Of a stretch of 64,000 nucleotides of DNA, positions 18,499 to 27,447 are shown piece after piece (positions within the stretch are counted from its first letter, which is position 1; every line of letters begins with the position of its first letter). This stretch comes from Saprospiraceae bacterium (lineage in GTDB: Bacteria > Bacteroidota > Bacteroidia > Chitinophagales > Saprospiraceae): NCBI GenBank assembly GCA_016714445.1, contig JADJNF010000010.1, positions 1-64,000 on the forward strand. The letters run 5' to 3'. Made by a program: the position numbers and the translations under genes. Below the pieces are notes generated by a model. It saw only the letters and a list, made by a program, of their open reading frames with translations, made no database searches and had not been told where the DNA came from.

Positions 18499-18994
18499 TT
18501 TGGTTTTGTTTGTTTAAAATACTTTCTAAAATTTCTATTTTTGTTTTATGATTTTTTATCATGGCATCTATTAATATTTCGCTGTTGGTGTAGTTGGATC
18601 GAATCATTTCATCCTTTAATTGTTGGTAAATGATATCCAGTTGTTTTAAATCTTCATCAACATTTGCTTTTACGGTAGTATCTTTCAGTTCATTGTATTT
18701 GAGATTTACCTGCAAGGCATAGTAAGATTCAGCATCTTTATATTTTAGCAATTCAGGGTTTGCTGCATAATTTAATGTTCTACTGCCGAAATTATTTAAA
18801 TTCAAGCCGATCAAAATACCACAACAAAGAATTAAAATCACTCCTGCGGCTACCTTAAACCATCTTAACTGAATTATTTTATTACTGTCCTGCTTATCAA
18901 GTTTCTGTTCAATGCCAATCCAAATACTCCTGTCAGGTGTTTTATCATCAAAGGATGGCCTATTTTCTTTTATAAATTTTTCTAACTTTTCCAT
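18467..18994 (-). CDS. Probable membrane anti-sigma factor
   Basis: 175 residues: a cytoplasmic N-terminus (~45 residues, EKFIKENRPSFDDKTPDRSIW), one transmembrane helix (WFKVAAGVILILCCGILIGL, ~45-66) and a coiled periplasmic C-terminus rich in Lys, Asp and Asn. It lies 12 bases after an ECF sigma gene and has the size and layout of a membrane anti-sigma factor, although I do not see a zinc-binding ZAS motif. The role is inferred from context. Confidence 0.7.
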   Translation of the reverse strand: MEKLEKFIKENRPSFDDKTPDRSIWIGIEQKLDKQDSNKIIQLRWFKVAAGVILILCCGILIGLNLNNFGSRTLNYAANPELLKYKDAESYYALQVNLKYNELKDTTVKANVDEDLKQLDIIYQQLKDEMIRSNYTNSEILIDAMIKNHKTKIEILESILNKQNQNENENESISL

Positions 18995-19006
18995 TAAAGA
19001 TTAATT

Positions 19007-19561
19007 TTATTGATATATCAAATCTATGCTGCCATTTGACTTCAGGATTTCATATAATTTGCTCCTGGCCCTACTGTATTGTGATTTTGATGTAGACTCA
19101 GAAATGTTAAGTATTTCAGCTATTTCACCATGATCATACCCTTCCATGGTATACAGACAAAATATCATTCTATATCCGTCCGGTAATACATTGATTGCTT
19201 TTTTGACAATATCAATATTAAAGTTTACATCATCACTCTCGCTGGTATCCGCCACTTCCGGTATATAATCCGCAGACTGAAATTCTACCTTACTTTTCCG
19301 AAGATAATTGATACAGTTATTGACTACTATTCTTTTTATCCACGCACCAGGGGTCGATTCAAATCTGAAGTATTTCAATTTTGCAAATACATCAATAAAT
19401 GAATTTTGCAAAACATCTTCTGCTTCACTCTGATCAGTGACCATACGCAAACAAATATTAAACATGGCTTTGCTATACTTTTTGTATAACTGATACTGTG
19501 CATCGCGCTTGCCTGCGATACAATCGTTGATCAGATTTTTATCATCAAGTGAAATGACCAA
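19007..19561 (-). CDS. RNA polymerase ECF sigma factor
   Basis: 184 residues with sigma region 2 (YQLYKKYSKAMFNICLRMV, EAEDVLQNSFIDVF) and region 4 (LPDGYRMIFCLYTMEGYDHGEIAEIL). It directs transcription of a small regulon in response to a signal passed on by the anti-sigma factor. First gene of a three-gene unit sigma/anti-sigma/DUF4097 protein, a common arrangement in Bacteroidota. Confidence 0.93.
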   Translation of the reverse strand: MVISLDDKNLINDCIAGKRDAQYQLYKKYSKAMFNICLRMVTDQSEAEDVLQNSFIDVFAKLKYFRFESTPGAWIKRIVVNNCINYLRKSKVEFQSADYIPEVADTSESDDVNFNIDIVKKAINVLPDGYRMIFCLYTMEGYDHGEIAEILNISESTSKSQYSRARSKLYEILKSNGSIDLIYQ

Positions 19562-19676
19562 TGAATGATTTTGTTTTGTAAATTAAGGACAAGAGAAATA
19601 TTACAACGTTGCATGATATGATAAAAACAATATAAAATTTTTATAATTTTATAAGCTAACTCTCACTTTCTACACA

Positions 19677-20672
19677 CTATATGATTCCCTCTTTGACAAT
19701 ATCGTGCAGATGAATCATACCTTTGTATCTTAGACCATCCATGACTACAAGTTGTGTGATACTATACTTTCGCATCAGAGTCAAGGCATCTACTGCAAGA
19801 GCGGATGAATCTATATTTTTAGGCTTCTTATTCATAATATGGACAGCCGTCAGTTGACTTACCGATTCTTCGGATTCAAGCATACGTCGCAAATCGCCAT
19901 CCGTAATTATACCTACCAGATTTTCATTATCGTCTACCACCGCAGTTGCGCCAAGCCTTTTTGAAGATATTTCCAGAATAATTTTTCTGATATTATCTTC
20001 GAAATACACTTTGGGCTTATCATTAGCTGAGATAAGATCACTTACCTTAAGGTACAGTTGTTTACCGAGACTACCACCCGGATGAAAGCGGGCAAATTGC
20101 TCCTGAGAAAACCCTTTTAGAGACAATAATGCCACAGCCAATGCATCTCCCATAGCCATTTGCAATGTAGTACTTGTGGTTGGAGCCAGATTATTTGGAT
20201 CGGCTTCCTGTGATACCGGCAATATTATTTTAAAATCTGCTTGATTGGCCAGATAGGAAACCGGATTACTAACCATTGCGATCAACTTATTACCAAATCC
20301 CTTAATCAAAGGAACCAACACTTTTATTTCCGGTGTATCACCGCTCTTAGAAATACACAAAACAATATCTCCATTGCCAATCATACCCAAATCTCCGTGA
20401 ATCGCATCTGCCGCGTGCATAAAAACAGCGGTAGTGCCTGTCGAATTGAGTGTCGCGACAATTTTTTGAGCTACAATTGCACTTTTCCCGATACCTGTCA
20501 CAATTAATCTTGCATTGGTTGAATATATGAGGTCGACGGCCTGACACATTTCTTCAGAGATACTTTTAGATAGAAGAACGAGTGCTTCCGCTTCTACTTT
20601 TAAAGTATTTTCGATTTTTTCTTTAATATCTATGAGCAAATTAGAATTCAATTTTGTAATTTTGGGTGCCAA
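19677..20672 (-). CDS. kdsD: D-arabinose-5-phosphate isomerase (KdsD/KpsF)
   Basis: 331 residues: SIS domain (~40-180, with TGIGKSAIVAQKIVATLNSTG, HAADAIHGDLG and SKSGDTPE) followed by two CBS domains (~205-331). It converts ribulose-5-phosphate to arabinose-5-phosphate for KDO synthesis in lipopolysaccharide. The start is a TTG at 20672; there is no ATG near the expected N-terminus. It is separate from the sigma operon downstream. Confidence 0.92.
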   Translation of the reverse strand: MAPKITKLNSNLLIDIKEKIENTLKVEAEALVLLSKSISEEMCQAVDLIYSTNARLIVTGIGKSAIVAQKIVATLNSTGTTAVFMHAADAIHGDLGMIGNGDIVLCISKSGDTPEIKVLVPLIKGFGNKLIAMVSNPVSYLANQADFKIILPVSQEADPNNLAPTTSTTLQMAMGDALAVALLSLKGFSQEQFARFHPGGSLGKQLYLKVSDLISANDKPKVYFEDNIRKIILEISSKRLGATAVVDDNENLVGIITDGDLRRMLESEESVSQLTAVHIMNKKPKNIDSSALAVDALTLMRKYSITQLVVMDGLRYKGMIHLHDIVKEGII

Positions 20673-20935
20673 AAAATAATTGGACTAAATGATTGAAGCC
20701 CAAATTTACAAAAAAAGGTCATTTCATCCCTAGAGTTCAATCATAAAATCATTTTTACATCATTGATTTGGATATTTGGGAAAAATGTTTTAATTTTATG
20801 AGATTTCATTTATGTTTGAGTGCAGCAAAAATTTTTGTAAAAAAAATCCATTGAGATACATTAACAACAGGCAATTATTTGGAATCATTTCATAGATACT
20901 ATTTGATTATAATAATAAAGTAAGTAATTACAAAT

Positions 20936-23137
20936 ATGGTTTTTACAGATCAGGATATTACCACATCCTTAAAGACATACTTTGGATTTGAGTCATTCAA
21001 AGGAGAACAGAAAAAAATTGTTAAAAGTGTTTTAGACAAACAAAATACCTTTGTTATCATGCCCACAGGTGGAGGAAAGTCTCTTTGCTACCAGCTTCCG
21101 GCCATGATGATGGAAGGGACGGCCATCATTATATCACCGTTGATTGCATTGATGAAAAATCAGGTTGACTCTATGAGAGGATATAGTCAGGAAGACAATA
21201 TAGCAAGTTTTCTAAACTCATCGCTCAACAAGACACAGATGACTGAAGTGAAAAACGATATAGTTTCCGGTAGAACAAAAATGCTTTTTATTGCGCCTGA
21301 AACACTTACCAAAGATGAAAATATAGAATTTTTCCAAAAAACAAATATTTCATTTGTTGCAGTCGATGAAGCACATTGTATTTCAGAATGGGGACATGAT
21401 TTCAGACCGGAATACAGACGTATCAGAACCATGATTTCAGCCATCGGTAACGATATACCTATCATAGCACTTACAGCTACTGCAACGCCAAAAGTTCAGA
21501 CTGATATCGTAAAGAGTCTTGAGATGAATGATCCGAATATATTTATTTCTTCATTCAACAGGGACAATCTCTACTACGAAATCCGACCAAAAGTAAATAA
21601 AGATCATGCGATAAAAAGTATTATCCAATTTATAAAAACGTCAAAAGGCAAATCAGGAATCATCTATGTGCAATCCCGTAAATCGACGGAAGAAATAGCA
21701 AAAGTTCTTAACGTAAATGGAATCATAGCTGCTGCCTATCATGCAGGATTGGATGCCAAGACAAGAACACAGGTCCAGGATGATTTTTTGATGGAAGAAG
21801 TAGAAGTGATCGTCGCCACCATAGCATTTGGAATGGGTATAGACAAACCGGATGTGAGATTCGTAATACACTTTGACATACCCAAAAGTATCGAAAACTA
21901 TTATCAGGAAACGGGTCGTGGAGGAAGAGATGGATTAATGGGAGATTGTCTGGCTTTTTATTCTTACAAAGACATTCTGAAACTGGAAAAATTTCTGAGA
22001 GACAAACCAGTTGCTGAGAGAGAATTAAGTGCTCAGCTCATGGATGAAGTGATTGCTTATGCAGAAACCAATACTTGCAGGAGAAAATTTCTGCTTCATT
22101 ACTTCGGGGAGGACTATGACGACAGTAAATGCTCCAAAATGTGTGACAACTGTAAGTATCCAAAACAAAAAGAAGAAGTTAAGGATGAGATGAAGTTGGC
22201 TCTGCAGGTAATACAACAACTCAACGAAAATTATACGGTAAAAATTCTGGTAGAATTTGTAGTAGGGAAATCGTCAAAGGAAATGAAGGATTTCAAATTT
22301 GATAAATTGCCGCTTTTCGGAGCGGGAGTTGCAAAGGATGAATTGTTTTGGCATACCATCTTCCGTCAGGCTATACTACATGATTTATTGTATAAAGAAA
22401 TAGAGCAGTATGGAATACTCAAAATCACCGATGATGGGAAGAAGTTTATAAAAAACCCGCACTCAATCATGATTCCTCTTAACCGTGATTTTACAGTAAA
22501 AGATGATGGCGAAATGGATCCGGGAGGAAATCAAGGCGCAGCATTAGACAACGTACTGGTAGAAATGCTGAAAGATCTGCGTAAAACTGAAGCAAGAAAA
22601 CTAAAAGTCCAGCCATGGGTTATTTTTTCCGAGCCATCACTTCAGGACATGGCGACGTACTATCCCATAAGTATGGATGATATGCTTCAGATCTCCGGCG
22701 TCAGTCAGGGTAAGGCACAAAAATTTGCCAAACCGTTCATTGAGCTGATAAAAAAGTATGTAGAAGAAAATGAAATCGATCGGCCGACAGAAGTAGTCAT
22801 TAAACAGGTAGCTAATAAATCCCGCAATAAGGTAACCATTATACAATCCATTGACAGAAAAATGCCTTTTGACGATATAGCAAAAAATGTAGAAATGACA
22901 CATGATGAGTTGCTGTATGAACTGAATGGGATAGTGGATGCCGGCACAAAACTTAACATCAATTATTACATCAAGGATAAAGTGGATGAAGACATTATAG
23001 AAGAGATTTTTGATTATTTCAAAAGTGCTACAACGGATGACATCGATACAGCCATCAGAAAACTCCAGGAAGATGATATTAGCGAGGAAGAGCTTCTTCT
23101 GACCAGAATTAAATTTATTTCAGATATTGCCAATTAA
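20936..23137 (+). CDS. recQ: ATP-dependent DNA helicase RecQ
   Basis: 733 residues: helicase core with MPTGGGKSLCYQLPA, DEAHCISEWGHDFRPEY and QETGRGGRDG, a zinc-binding cluster (CRRKFLLHYFG...CSKMCDNC), RQC winged helix, and an HRDC domain (~535-610). The tail after HRDC (~610-733) is another helical segment seen in Bacteroidota RecQ. It unwinds DNA 3'-5' in recombination and fork repair. First gene of an operon with aroQ (gap 3 bases) and an ECF sigma gene. Confidence 0.97.
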   Translation: MVFTDQDITTSLKTYFGFESFKGEQKKIVKSVLDKQNTFVIMPTGGGKSLCYQLPAMMMEGTAIIISPLIALMKNQVDSMRGYSQEDNIASFLNSSLNKTQMTEVKNDIVSGRTKMLFIAPETLTKDENIEFFQKTNISFVAVDEAHCISEWGHDFRPEYRRIRTMISAIGNDIPIIALTATATPKVQTDIVKSLEMNDPNIFISSFNRDNLYYEIRPKVNKDHAIKSIIQFIKTSKGKSGIIYVQSRKSTEEIAKVLNVNGIIAAAYHAGLDAKTRTQVQDDFLMEEVEVIVATIAFGMGIDKPDVRFVIHFDIPKSIENYYQETGRGGRDGLMGDCLAFYSYKDILKLEKFLRDKPVAERELSAQLMDEVIAYAETNTCRRKFLLHYFGEDYDDSKCSKMCDNCKYPKQKEEVKDEMKLALQVIQQLNENYTVKILVEFVVGKSSKEMKDFKFDKLPLFGAGVAKDELFWHTIFRQAILHDLLYKEIEQYGILKITDDGKKFIKNPHSIMIPLNRDFTVKDDGEMDPGGNQGAALDNVLVEMLKDLRKTEARKLKVQPWVIFSEPSLQDMATYYPISMDDMLQISGVSQGKAQKFAKPFIELIKKYVEENEIDRPTEVVIKQVANKSRNKVTIIQSIDRKMPFDDIAKNVEMTHDELLYELNGIVDAGTKLNINYYIKDKVDEDIIEEIFDYFKSATTDDIDTAIRKLQEDDISEEELLLTRIKFISDIAN

Positions 23138-23140
23138 TAT

Positions 23141-23575
23141 ATGATACAGATTATAATCATCAATGGTCCCAACCTAAATCTTCTGGGTGTCCGGCAACCA
23201 GAAATTTATGGTCGCAAATCCTTCGAAGAATATTTTACGGAACTGGAAGCTGAATTTTCAGATTTTAACCTTCATTATTATCAATCCAACCATGAGGGTG
23301 ATCTGATTGACAAAATACACAGTGTAGGATATAGATTTGATGGAATTATCTTAAATGCAGGTGGATTTACGCACACATCTATCGCCATTGCTGACGCATT
23401 GCGCGCTATTACAACTCCGGTAGTAGAAGTACATCTCACAAATATATACGAACGGGAAGCTTATCGACACACCAATTATATAAAGGAATCAGCCGTTCAA
23501 AGCATTGTTGGAAAAGGACTGAATGGCTATAAAGAAGCCATTGAATATTTAAGGGATCACATAATCAAATACTAA
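23141..23575 (+). CDS. aroQ: 3-dehydroquinate dehydratase, type II
   Basis: 144 residues. INGPNLNLLGVRQPEIYG is the family start; YYQSNHEGDLIDKIH, NAGGFTHTSIAIADAL and EVHLTNIYEREAYRH follow, giving the active-site Tyr, His and Glu set. Third step of the shikimate pathway (dehydroquinate to dehydroshikimate). It sits 3 bases after recQ, and its stop overlaps the start of the next gene as TAATG, so translation of the sigma factor is probably coupled to it. Confidence 0.97.
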   Translation: MIQIIIINGPNLNLLGVRQPEIYGRKSFEEYFTELEAEFSDFNLHYYQSNHEGDLIDKIHSVGYRFDGIILNAGGFTHTSIAIADALRAITTPVVEVHLTNIYEREAYRHTNYIKESAVQSIVGKGLNGYKEAIEYLRDHIIKY

Positions 23576-24072
23576 TGCTTCTTTTGTCAGAAGATGATTT
23601 CAAACATTTTTATGAGGAAGTATTTCCATCTGTACGTACCTATATCTTTGCCAAATGCAATGATATAAATATTGCGGAAGATCTGGCGCAGGAGTCCTTC
23701 ATCAGGCTTTGGAACAACAGAATTAAAGTTCAGCCGGATAAAGCAAAAGCGTTTGTGTTTACCGTATCAAATAACCTGTTCCTTGATCATATTCGTCATC
23801 AGAAAGTAAAAAACAATCATGTATCCGGTTTTGTGCTGATACAGGATCATAATGATCCACAATTTTTACTGGAAATGGAAGAGTTCAGGGTAAAGCTGGA
23901 AGCTACCATCCAAAGTATCCCGCAAGCATCGAGAGAAGTATTTCTATTGAACAGAATGGAAAAAATGACCTACAACCAGATAGCCGAATCCCTGGGTCTC
24001 AGTGTAAAAGCGATTGAGAAGCGTATGCAAAAAGCGCTTGAAATCATGGCAGGATTGAATGTAAGGAAATAA
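23575..24072 (+). CDS. RNA polymerase ECF sigma factor
   Basis: 165 residues with region 2 (YIFAKCNDINIAEDLAQESFIRLW) and region 4 (REVFLLNRMEKMTYNQIAESLGLSVKAIEKRMQ). Belongs to the FecI-like sigma factors of Bacteroidota that usually have a FecR-type anti-sigma factor next to them. Start overlaps the aroQ stop by one base. A candidate ECF promoter and a small gene follow. Confidence 0.92.
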   Translation: MLLLSEDDFKHFYEEVFPSVRTYIFAKCNDINIAEDLAQESFIRLWNNRIKVQPDKAKAFVFTVSNNLFLDHIRHQKVKNNHVSGFVLIQDHNDPQFLLEMEEFRVKLEATIQSIPQASREVFLLNRMEKMTYNQIAESLGLSVKAIEKRMQKALEIMAGLNVRK

Positions 24073-24108
24073 ATTTTTGACTTTTTTAAAAATATTTTAC
24101 TTTTTATT

Positions 24109-24132
24109 AGGGTATTTACTGATATATCCGTC
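24109..24132 (+). promoter_or_regulatory. Candidate ECF-type promoter
   Basis: AGGGTAT (24109-24115) and CGTC (24129-24132) fit the -35/-10 pattern of ECF sigma promoters; a start near 24139 would give a leader of only a few bases before the ATG at 24145. It follows directly on the ECF sigma gene, which would allow self-activation of the downstream gene. Confidence 0.4.
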
Positions 24133-24144
24133 TAAGGGTATACA

Positions 24145-24345
24145 ATGAGAAACGTAGAGAATATATTAGAAACAGATTTTTCAGTGAGCAACACAGATTA
24201 CACTGAAAATTACATCAAGGCTTCAAAGTCAGATGCAGATGATTTGATTGATAATCTTCTATATCTGAACCATTTTAAAATTAAGACTAAACCCATTGAA
24301 AAAAGCTGGGAAGAGTTTAAAAAAAGAATTTCAACTTCTTCGTAA
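24145..24345 (+). CDS. Small protein, possible anti-sigma N-terminal remnant
   Basis: 66 residues. Acidic N-terminus, then KPIEKSWEEFKKRIS at the end. In FecR-type anti-sigma factors a W-x-x-x-x-x-R-I motif stands just before the transmembrane helix; here the frame stops at that place and the next 260 bases show no continuation. It could be a cytoplasmic-only anti-sigma factor, a truncated FecR, or unrelated. Position behind an ECF sigma gene and a candidate ECF promoter supports a link to that sigma factor. Confidence 0.5.
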   Translation: MRNVENILETDFSVSNTDYTENYIKASKSDADDLIDNLLYLNHFKIKTKPIEKSWEEFKKRISTSS

Positions 24346-24611
24346 TCGTATAGTGATTACATTAAATTATATCGATTTGATATTAATATAATTATGATGT
24401 TAACTTTTGAATGGTAATCGGGATTAACTCAATATCATATGCACTGCACTAATAATAGGAATAAATAAAATTATAAATTTTCTTATCAGGTACGAATAAC
24501 TTTTATATACCCCAAAAGTAAAGACTCAATACTTGATTAAAAAGTGTGTGTTTTAAAAAAACTTTTTTGCGCCGTCATGGTTCTTTGATATAATGTCAAA
24601 ATTAGTGATGT

Positions 24612-25310
24612 ATGTATCGATATATTTTTATGACTATCGTTGGGCTTATGAGTTGTTCTCATATGATGAATATTGAAAACACATCGCCGGATACTACTGA
24701 AGTTTCCCGGAAGTTTTCATATATTGCCTTAGGTGATAGCTATACGATAGGCCATGATTTACCTGCTTCTTCTTCTTTCCCATTATTATTGGAGAAAAAG
24801 CTATTAAGTGATGGATATGAACAGGAGAAAAAAACAAAAATCATTGCTAAAACAGGTTGGTCGTGTGATGATTTATCAAAAAACATATCCCTTTCGTCAA
24901 TCGAAAACAATAGTTATAACCTGGTTACACTTTTAATAGGGGTAAATGATCAATACAGAAACATTGATATCAAGTATTATCCCGAAAGATTTACAACATT
25001 AATAAATGAAGCTATCAGAATATGCGGTGATAAAAAAAAGGTAGTCATCTTATCTATACCTGACTACAGTGTGACCCCATTTGGTAATAATTCGCTAAAA
25101 ATTGCGAAAGAAATTGCAGAATACAACAATATTAACAAAACAATATCTATAGAGTTGGGTATAAAATATATAGATATCACGCCGATTTCATTAAAAGCCA
25201 AGGATGATCTGACTTATCTGGCCAACGATAAATTACATCCTTCTGAAAAAATGTATGCCGAGTGGGTCAATGAAATGTATCCTTCAGTAAAAAGTGCTTT
25301 AGGAAATTAA
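24612..25310 (+). CDS. SGNH/GDSL hydrolase, lipoprotein
   Basis: 232 residues. Lipobox-like GLMSC gives a lipid-anchored mature protein. Block I ALGDSYTIG (nucleophile Ser), block III LIGVNDQYR and block V NDKLHPSEKMYAEW (Asp-x-x-His) identify an SGNH esterase. The substrate is probably an acyl or acetyl ester in the periplasm, not determinable. Transcribed alone and closed by a bidirectional terminator shared with rplI. Confidence 0.88.
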   Translation: MYRYIFMTIVGLMSCSHMMNIENTSPDTTEVSRKFSYIALGDSYTIGHDLPASSSFPLLLEKKLLSDGYEQEKKTKIIAKTGWSCDDLSKNISLSSIENNSYNLVTLLIGVNDQYRNIDIKYYPERFTTLINEAIRICGDKKKVVILSIPDYSVTPFGNNSLKIAKEIAEYNNINKTISIELGIKYIDITPISLKAKDDLTYLANDKLHPSEKMYAEWVNEMYPSVKSALGN

Positions 25311-25346
25311 AAAGGCCTTATCAAATCAATGATAAAGCCTTTTTTA
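25309..25346. terminator. Bidirectional terminator
   Basis: AAAAAGGCcTTATCA / TGATAAaGCCTTTTTT hairpin between the convergent SGNH hydrolase and rplI genes, with A and T runs on both sides. Confidence 0.92.
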
Positions 25347-25365
25347 TAAGATATTCAGTGGTGGA

Positions 25366-25812
25366 TTAGTCCTGGACCAACTCAAACTGTACTTTAGTAA
25401 CCAATTCTTTGTGTAAGTGTAAGTCTGCAGTATAAGTTCCAATTTCCTTAATTTCCTCAGGAAGGTGGATCTTTTTACGTTCAATATCCAGATCATAATG
25501 CTCCTTAAGCGCCTGTGCTATCTGAACATTGGTCACACTACCGAAGATTTTTCCTGAAGTACCTGCTTTGACAGCAATCCTCAATGTCTGGCCTTCCAGT
25601 TTAGCTGCCATTGCTTTATAATCATCCAATCTTGCTGCTTCTTTTGCTTCTTCTTCAGCAATAATAGCATCAAGTTTTTTTCTATTTGCAGCATTTGCGT
25701 TTACAGCAAGTCCCTGAGGAATCAGGTAATTTCTACCATAACCAGGTTTAACATTGATAATATCATGTTTGTCGCCCAGTTTGTCTATATCTTTTAAAAG
25801 AATGATTTCCAT
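25366..25812 (-). CDS. rplI: 50S ribosomal protein L9
   Basis: 148 residues, full length. N-terminal domain MEIILLKDIDKLGDKHDIINVKPGYGRNYLIP, central helix (ANAANRKKLDAIIAEEEAKE) and C-terminal domain (GSVTNVQIAQALKE). Last gene of rpsF-rpsR-rplI. Confidence 0.98.
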   Translation of the reverse strand: MEIILLKDIDKLGDKHDIINVKPGYGRNYLIPQGLAVNANAANRKKLDAIIAEEEAKEAARLDDYKAMAAKLEGQTLRIAVKAGTSGKIFGSVTNVQIAQALKEHYDLDIERKKIHLPEEIKEIGTYTADLHLHKELVTKVQFELVQD

Positions 25813-25831
25813 TTTCTACTAATTTTAAAGA

Positions 25832-26098
25832 TTATTTTAATAAGTCAGCTACATATGGAAGAATACCCAAATGTCGTGAACGTTTTACTGCTACAGCCAC
25901 CAATTTTTGGTATTTTAATGAGTTACCGGTGATTCTTCTTGGAAGAAGTTTTCCCTGCTCATTAATAAACTGAAGTAAAAACTCAGAATCTTTATAATCT
26001 ATATATTTAATACCGAATTTTTTAAATCGGCAATATTTTTTTCTTTGGGATCCTATAGTAGGATTACTCAAAAATTTTATGTCGTCTCTTGATGCCAT
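25832..26098 (-). CDS. rpsR: 30S ribosomal protein S18
   Basis: 88 residues with RFKKFGIKYIDYKDSEFL, the RITGNSLKYQKLVAVAVKRSRHLGILPYV signature (cut here for length: key residues ITG...KRSRHLGLLP). Binds 16S rRNA with S6. Between rpsF and rplI, gaps 31 and 19 bases. Confidence 0.98.
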   Translation of the reverse strand: MASRDDIKFLSNPTIGSQRKKYCRFKKFGIKYIDYKDSEFLLQFINEQGKLLPRRITGNSLKYQKLVAVAVKRSRHLGILPYVADLLK

Positions 26099-26129
26099 TA
26101 TATTTTAATTTAAAGGATTGATCAATGAT

Positions 26130-26618
26130 TTATTCTTCTTCTGCGACTACAATTGGTGATATCACCTCAGGTGTAGGTACAGCTGCTATCACCTCAGGAA
26201 CTGGTACAGGTGCTATAATTTCTTCCTTCACCGCAGGAGCCACTCCTTCGTAAGGTTTCTTTTTAGCCTCTTTTTTCTTGTAGCTGGTGATTTTACCAGA
26301 TCTCCTGTCTTCGTTGTACTTCACACCGTATTTGTCTAGCTTTACGGTCAGAAATCTCATGATTCGTTCATCCCTTCTAAGTGAAAGTTCCATTTTACCG
26401 ATTACTGCCCCTGTAAGAGAAGTAAATTCAATACAGTAATATACACCTGAAGATTTTTTGTTGATAGGATAAGCCAATTGTCTTAAACCCATTTCATTTA
26501 CATGCACTATGGTACAACCCTGGTCTTTGAGCAGAGTTTCATAAATGCCAGCTGTCGATTTTATTTCATCACCTGACAGAACGGGATCGATGATGAAATT
26601 AACTTCATATTGATTCAT
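26130..26618 (-). CDS. rpsF: 30S ribosomal protein S6 with C-terminal extension
   Basis: 162 residues; the S6 fold takes the first ~110 (NQYEVNFIIDPVLSGDEIKS, GLRQLAYPINKKSSGVYY, LRRDERIMRFLTVKLDKY). The remaining ~50 residues are a Lys/Glu segment and a Pro/Val tail (PVPVPEVIAAVPTPEVISP), an extension longer than in E. coli S6. First gene of the operon with S18 and L9, driven by a strong promoter at 26681-26710. Confidence 0.97.
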   Translation of the reverse strand: MNQYEVNFIIDPVLSGDEIKSTAGIYETLLKDQGCTIVHVNEMGLRQLAYPINKKSSGVYYCIEFTSLTGAVIGKMELSLRRDERIMRFLTVKLDKYGVKYNEDRRSGKITSYKKKEAKKKPYEGVAPAVKEEIIAPVPVPEVIAAVPTPEVISPIVVAEEE

Positions 26619-26680
26619 ATTTTTTTTGAAGTAAATTGATTAAAAAATAAATAACTAATTCGAATTTTTAATTCGGGCTG

Positions 26681-26710
26681 CAAAGGTAAGGTAATACTTT
26701 GATTAACAAA
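26681..26710 (-). promoter_or_regulatory. Bacteroidota promoter of rpsF-rpsR-rplI
   Basis: On the minus strand TTTG (26710-26707), an 18-base spacer and TACCTTTG (26688-26681) match the Bacteroidota housekeeping promoter. Predicted leader about 55 bases. Confidence 0.75.
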
Positions 26711-26755
26711 ATAGTGCACCAATCTTTTTTCTGAAAAAGGGAATAAAAGTGTTGT

Positions 26756-27082
26756 TTATTTGCCTTTTTGAAGCATATTTAACCCAACAATCCCAATGAG
26801 AATGCAAAAAATGAAGAAAAATTCCAGGAGCGATGATTTTTCTTTAAAATACAGGCTACCTATTACGTAGACCAGAAAGGTACTTGCCCCTGCCCAAACG
26901 GCATTGGTATATCCCATCGGAAGGTATTTTAAGGCCATTGTTAATAGGAAAAAAGTGGCAGCATAACAAGTTCCTCCGGCTATCAGGTAGGATTTATTTG
27001 TAGTGCCTTCTGCCATTTTCATCAGTACGATGGCAGCAGACTCAAAAAGGATGGTGAGAAAAAGATAGATATAACCCTGCAT
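26756..27082 (-). CDS. Small multidrug resistance (SMR/EmrE-type) transporter
   Basis: 108 residues, four transmembrane helices. The essential membrane glutamate is in FLTILFESAAIVLMKMAEG (residue 14), and the helix 3 motif GYTNAVWAG matches the family. SMR proteins work as antiparallel dimers that exchange protons for cationic drugs or, in the Gdx branch, guanidinium. Which branch applies is not clear. Transcribed alone. Confidence 0.92.
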   Translation of the reverse strand: MQGYIYLFLTILFESAAIVLMKMAEGTTNKSYLIAGGTCYAATFFLLTMALKYLPMGYTNAVWAGASTFLVYVIGSLYFKEKSSLLEFFFIFCILIGIVGLNMLQKGK

Positions 27083-27176
27083 TCTGGCTTAAATTAAAAT
27101 ATTTATCAACAAAGGTAAAGAGATTAGCTCAAGATAATGATAATAATAAAGTCTGCAAAGAAGAATTCAGAAAATC

Positions 27177-27430
27177 TTATTCAAATGATTTGCAATTAAT
27201 GTTTGATAGGTTCAAATAATTCCTAACTCTCTGTTTCCTATATTTTAAAGAATAGCTTGAAGAAATTAAAACTTCTGTAATTTTATTCTGTACATACTTA
27301 ATACGATAAATGCGCTCAAAAATATTTTGAATAGTTATCGCTTTAACCATTTTTAAGCTTTCTATCAATGAAGCAAATTTTTCTTCATTGATCGTATCCA
27401 GATAATTTGAAAGTTTAGACTCAATTAACA
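27177..27430 (-). pseudogene. Open frame fragment, no recognised family
   Basis: A frame open from after a TAG near 27432 and containing an ATG at 27368 encodes a helical, Lys/Ile-rich stretch (SNYLDTINEEKFASLIESLK, IFERIYRIKYVQNKI). It lies downstream of a decayed gene and may be a fragment of another one. No function can be assigned. Confidence 0.3.
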
Positions 27431-27447
27431 GCTACCCAAGCGCGTAA

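Noticed and set aside
26619..26680. rpsF leader as an S6:S18-binding RNA
   Set aside because: There is a small CGAATT/AATTCG hairpin, but I cannot recognise the CCG bulge and pairing of the known motif, and the leader is only about 55 bases.
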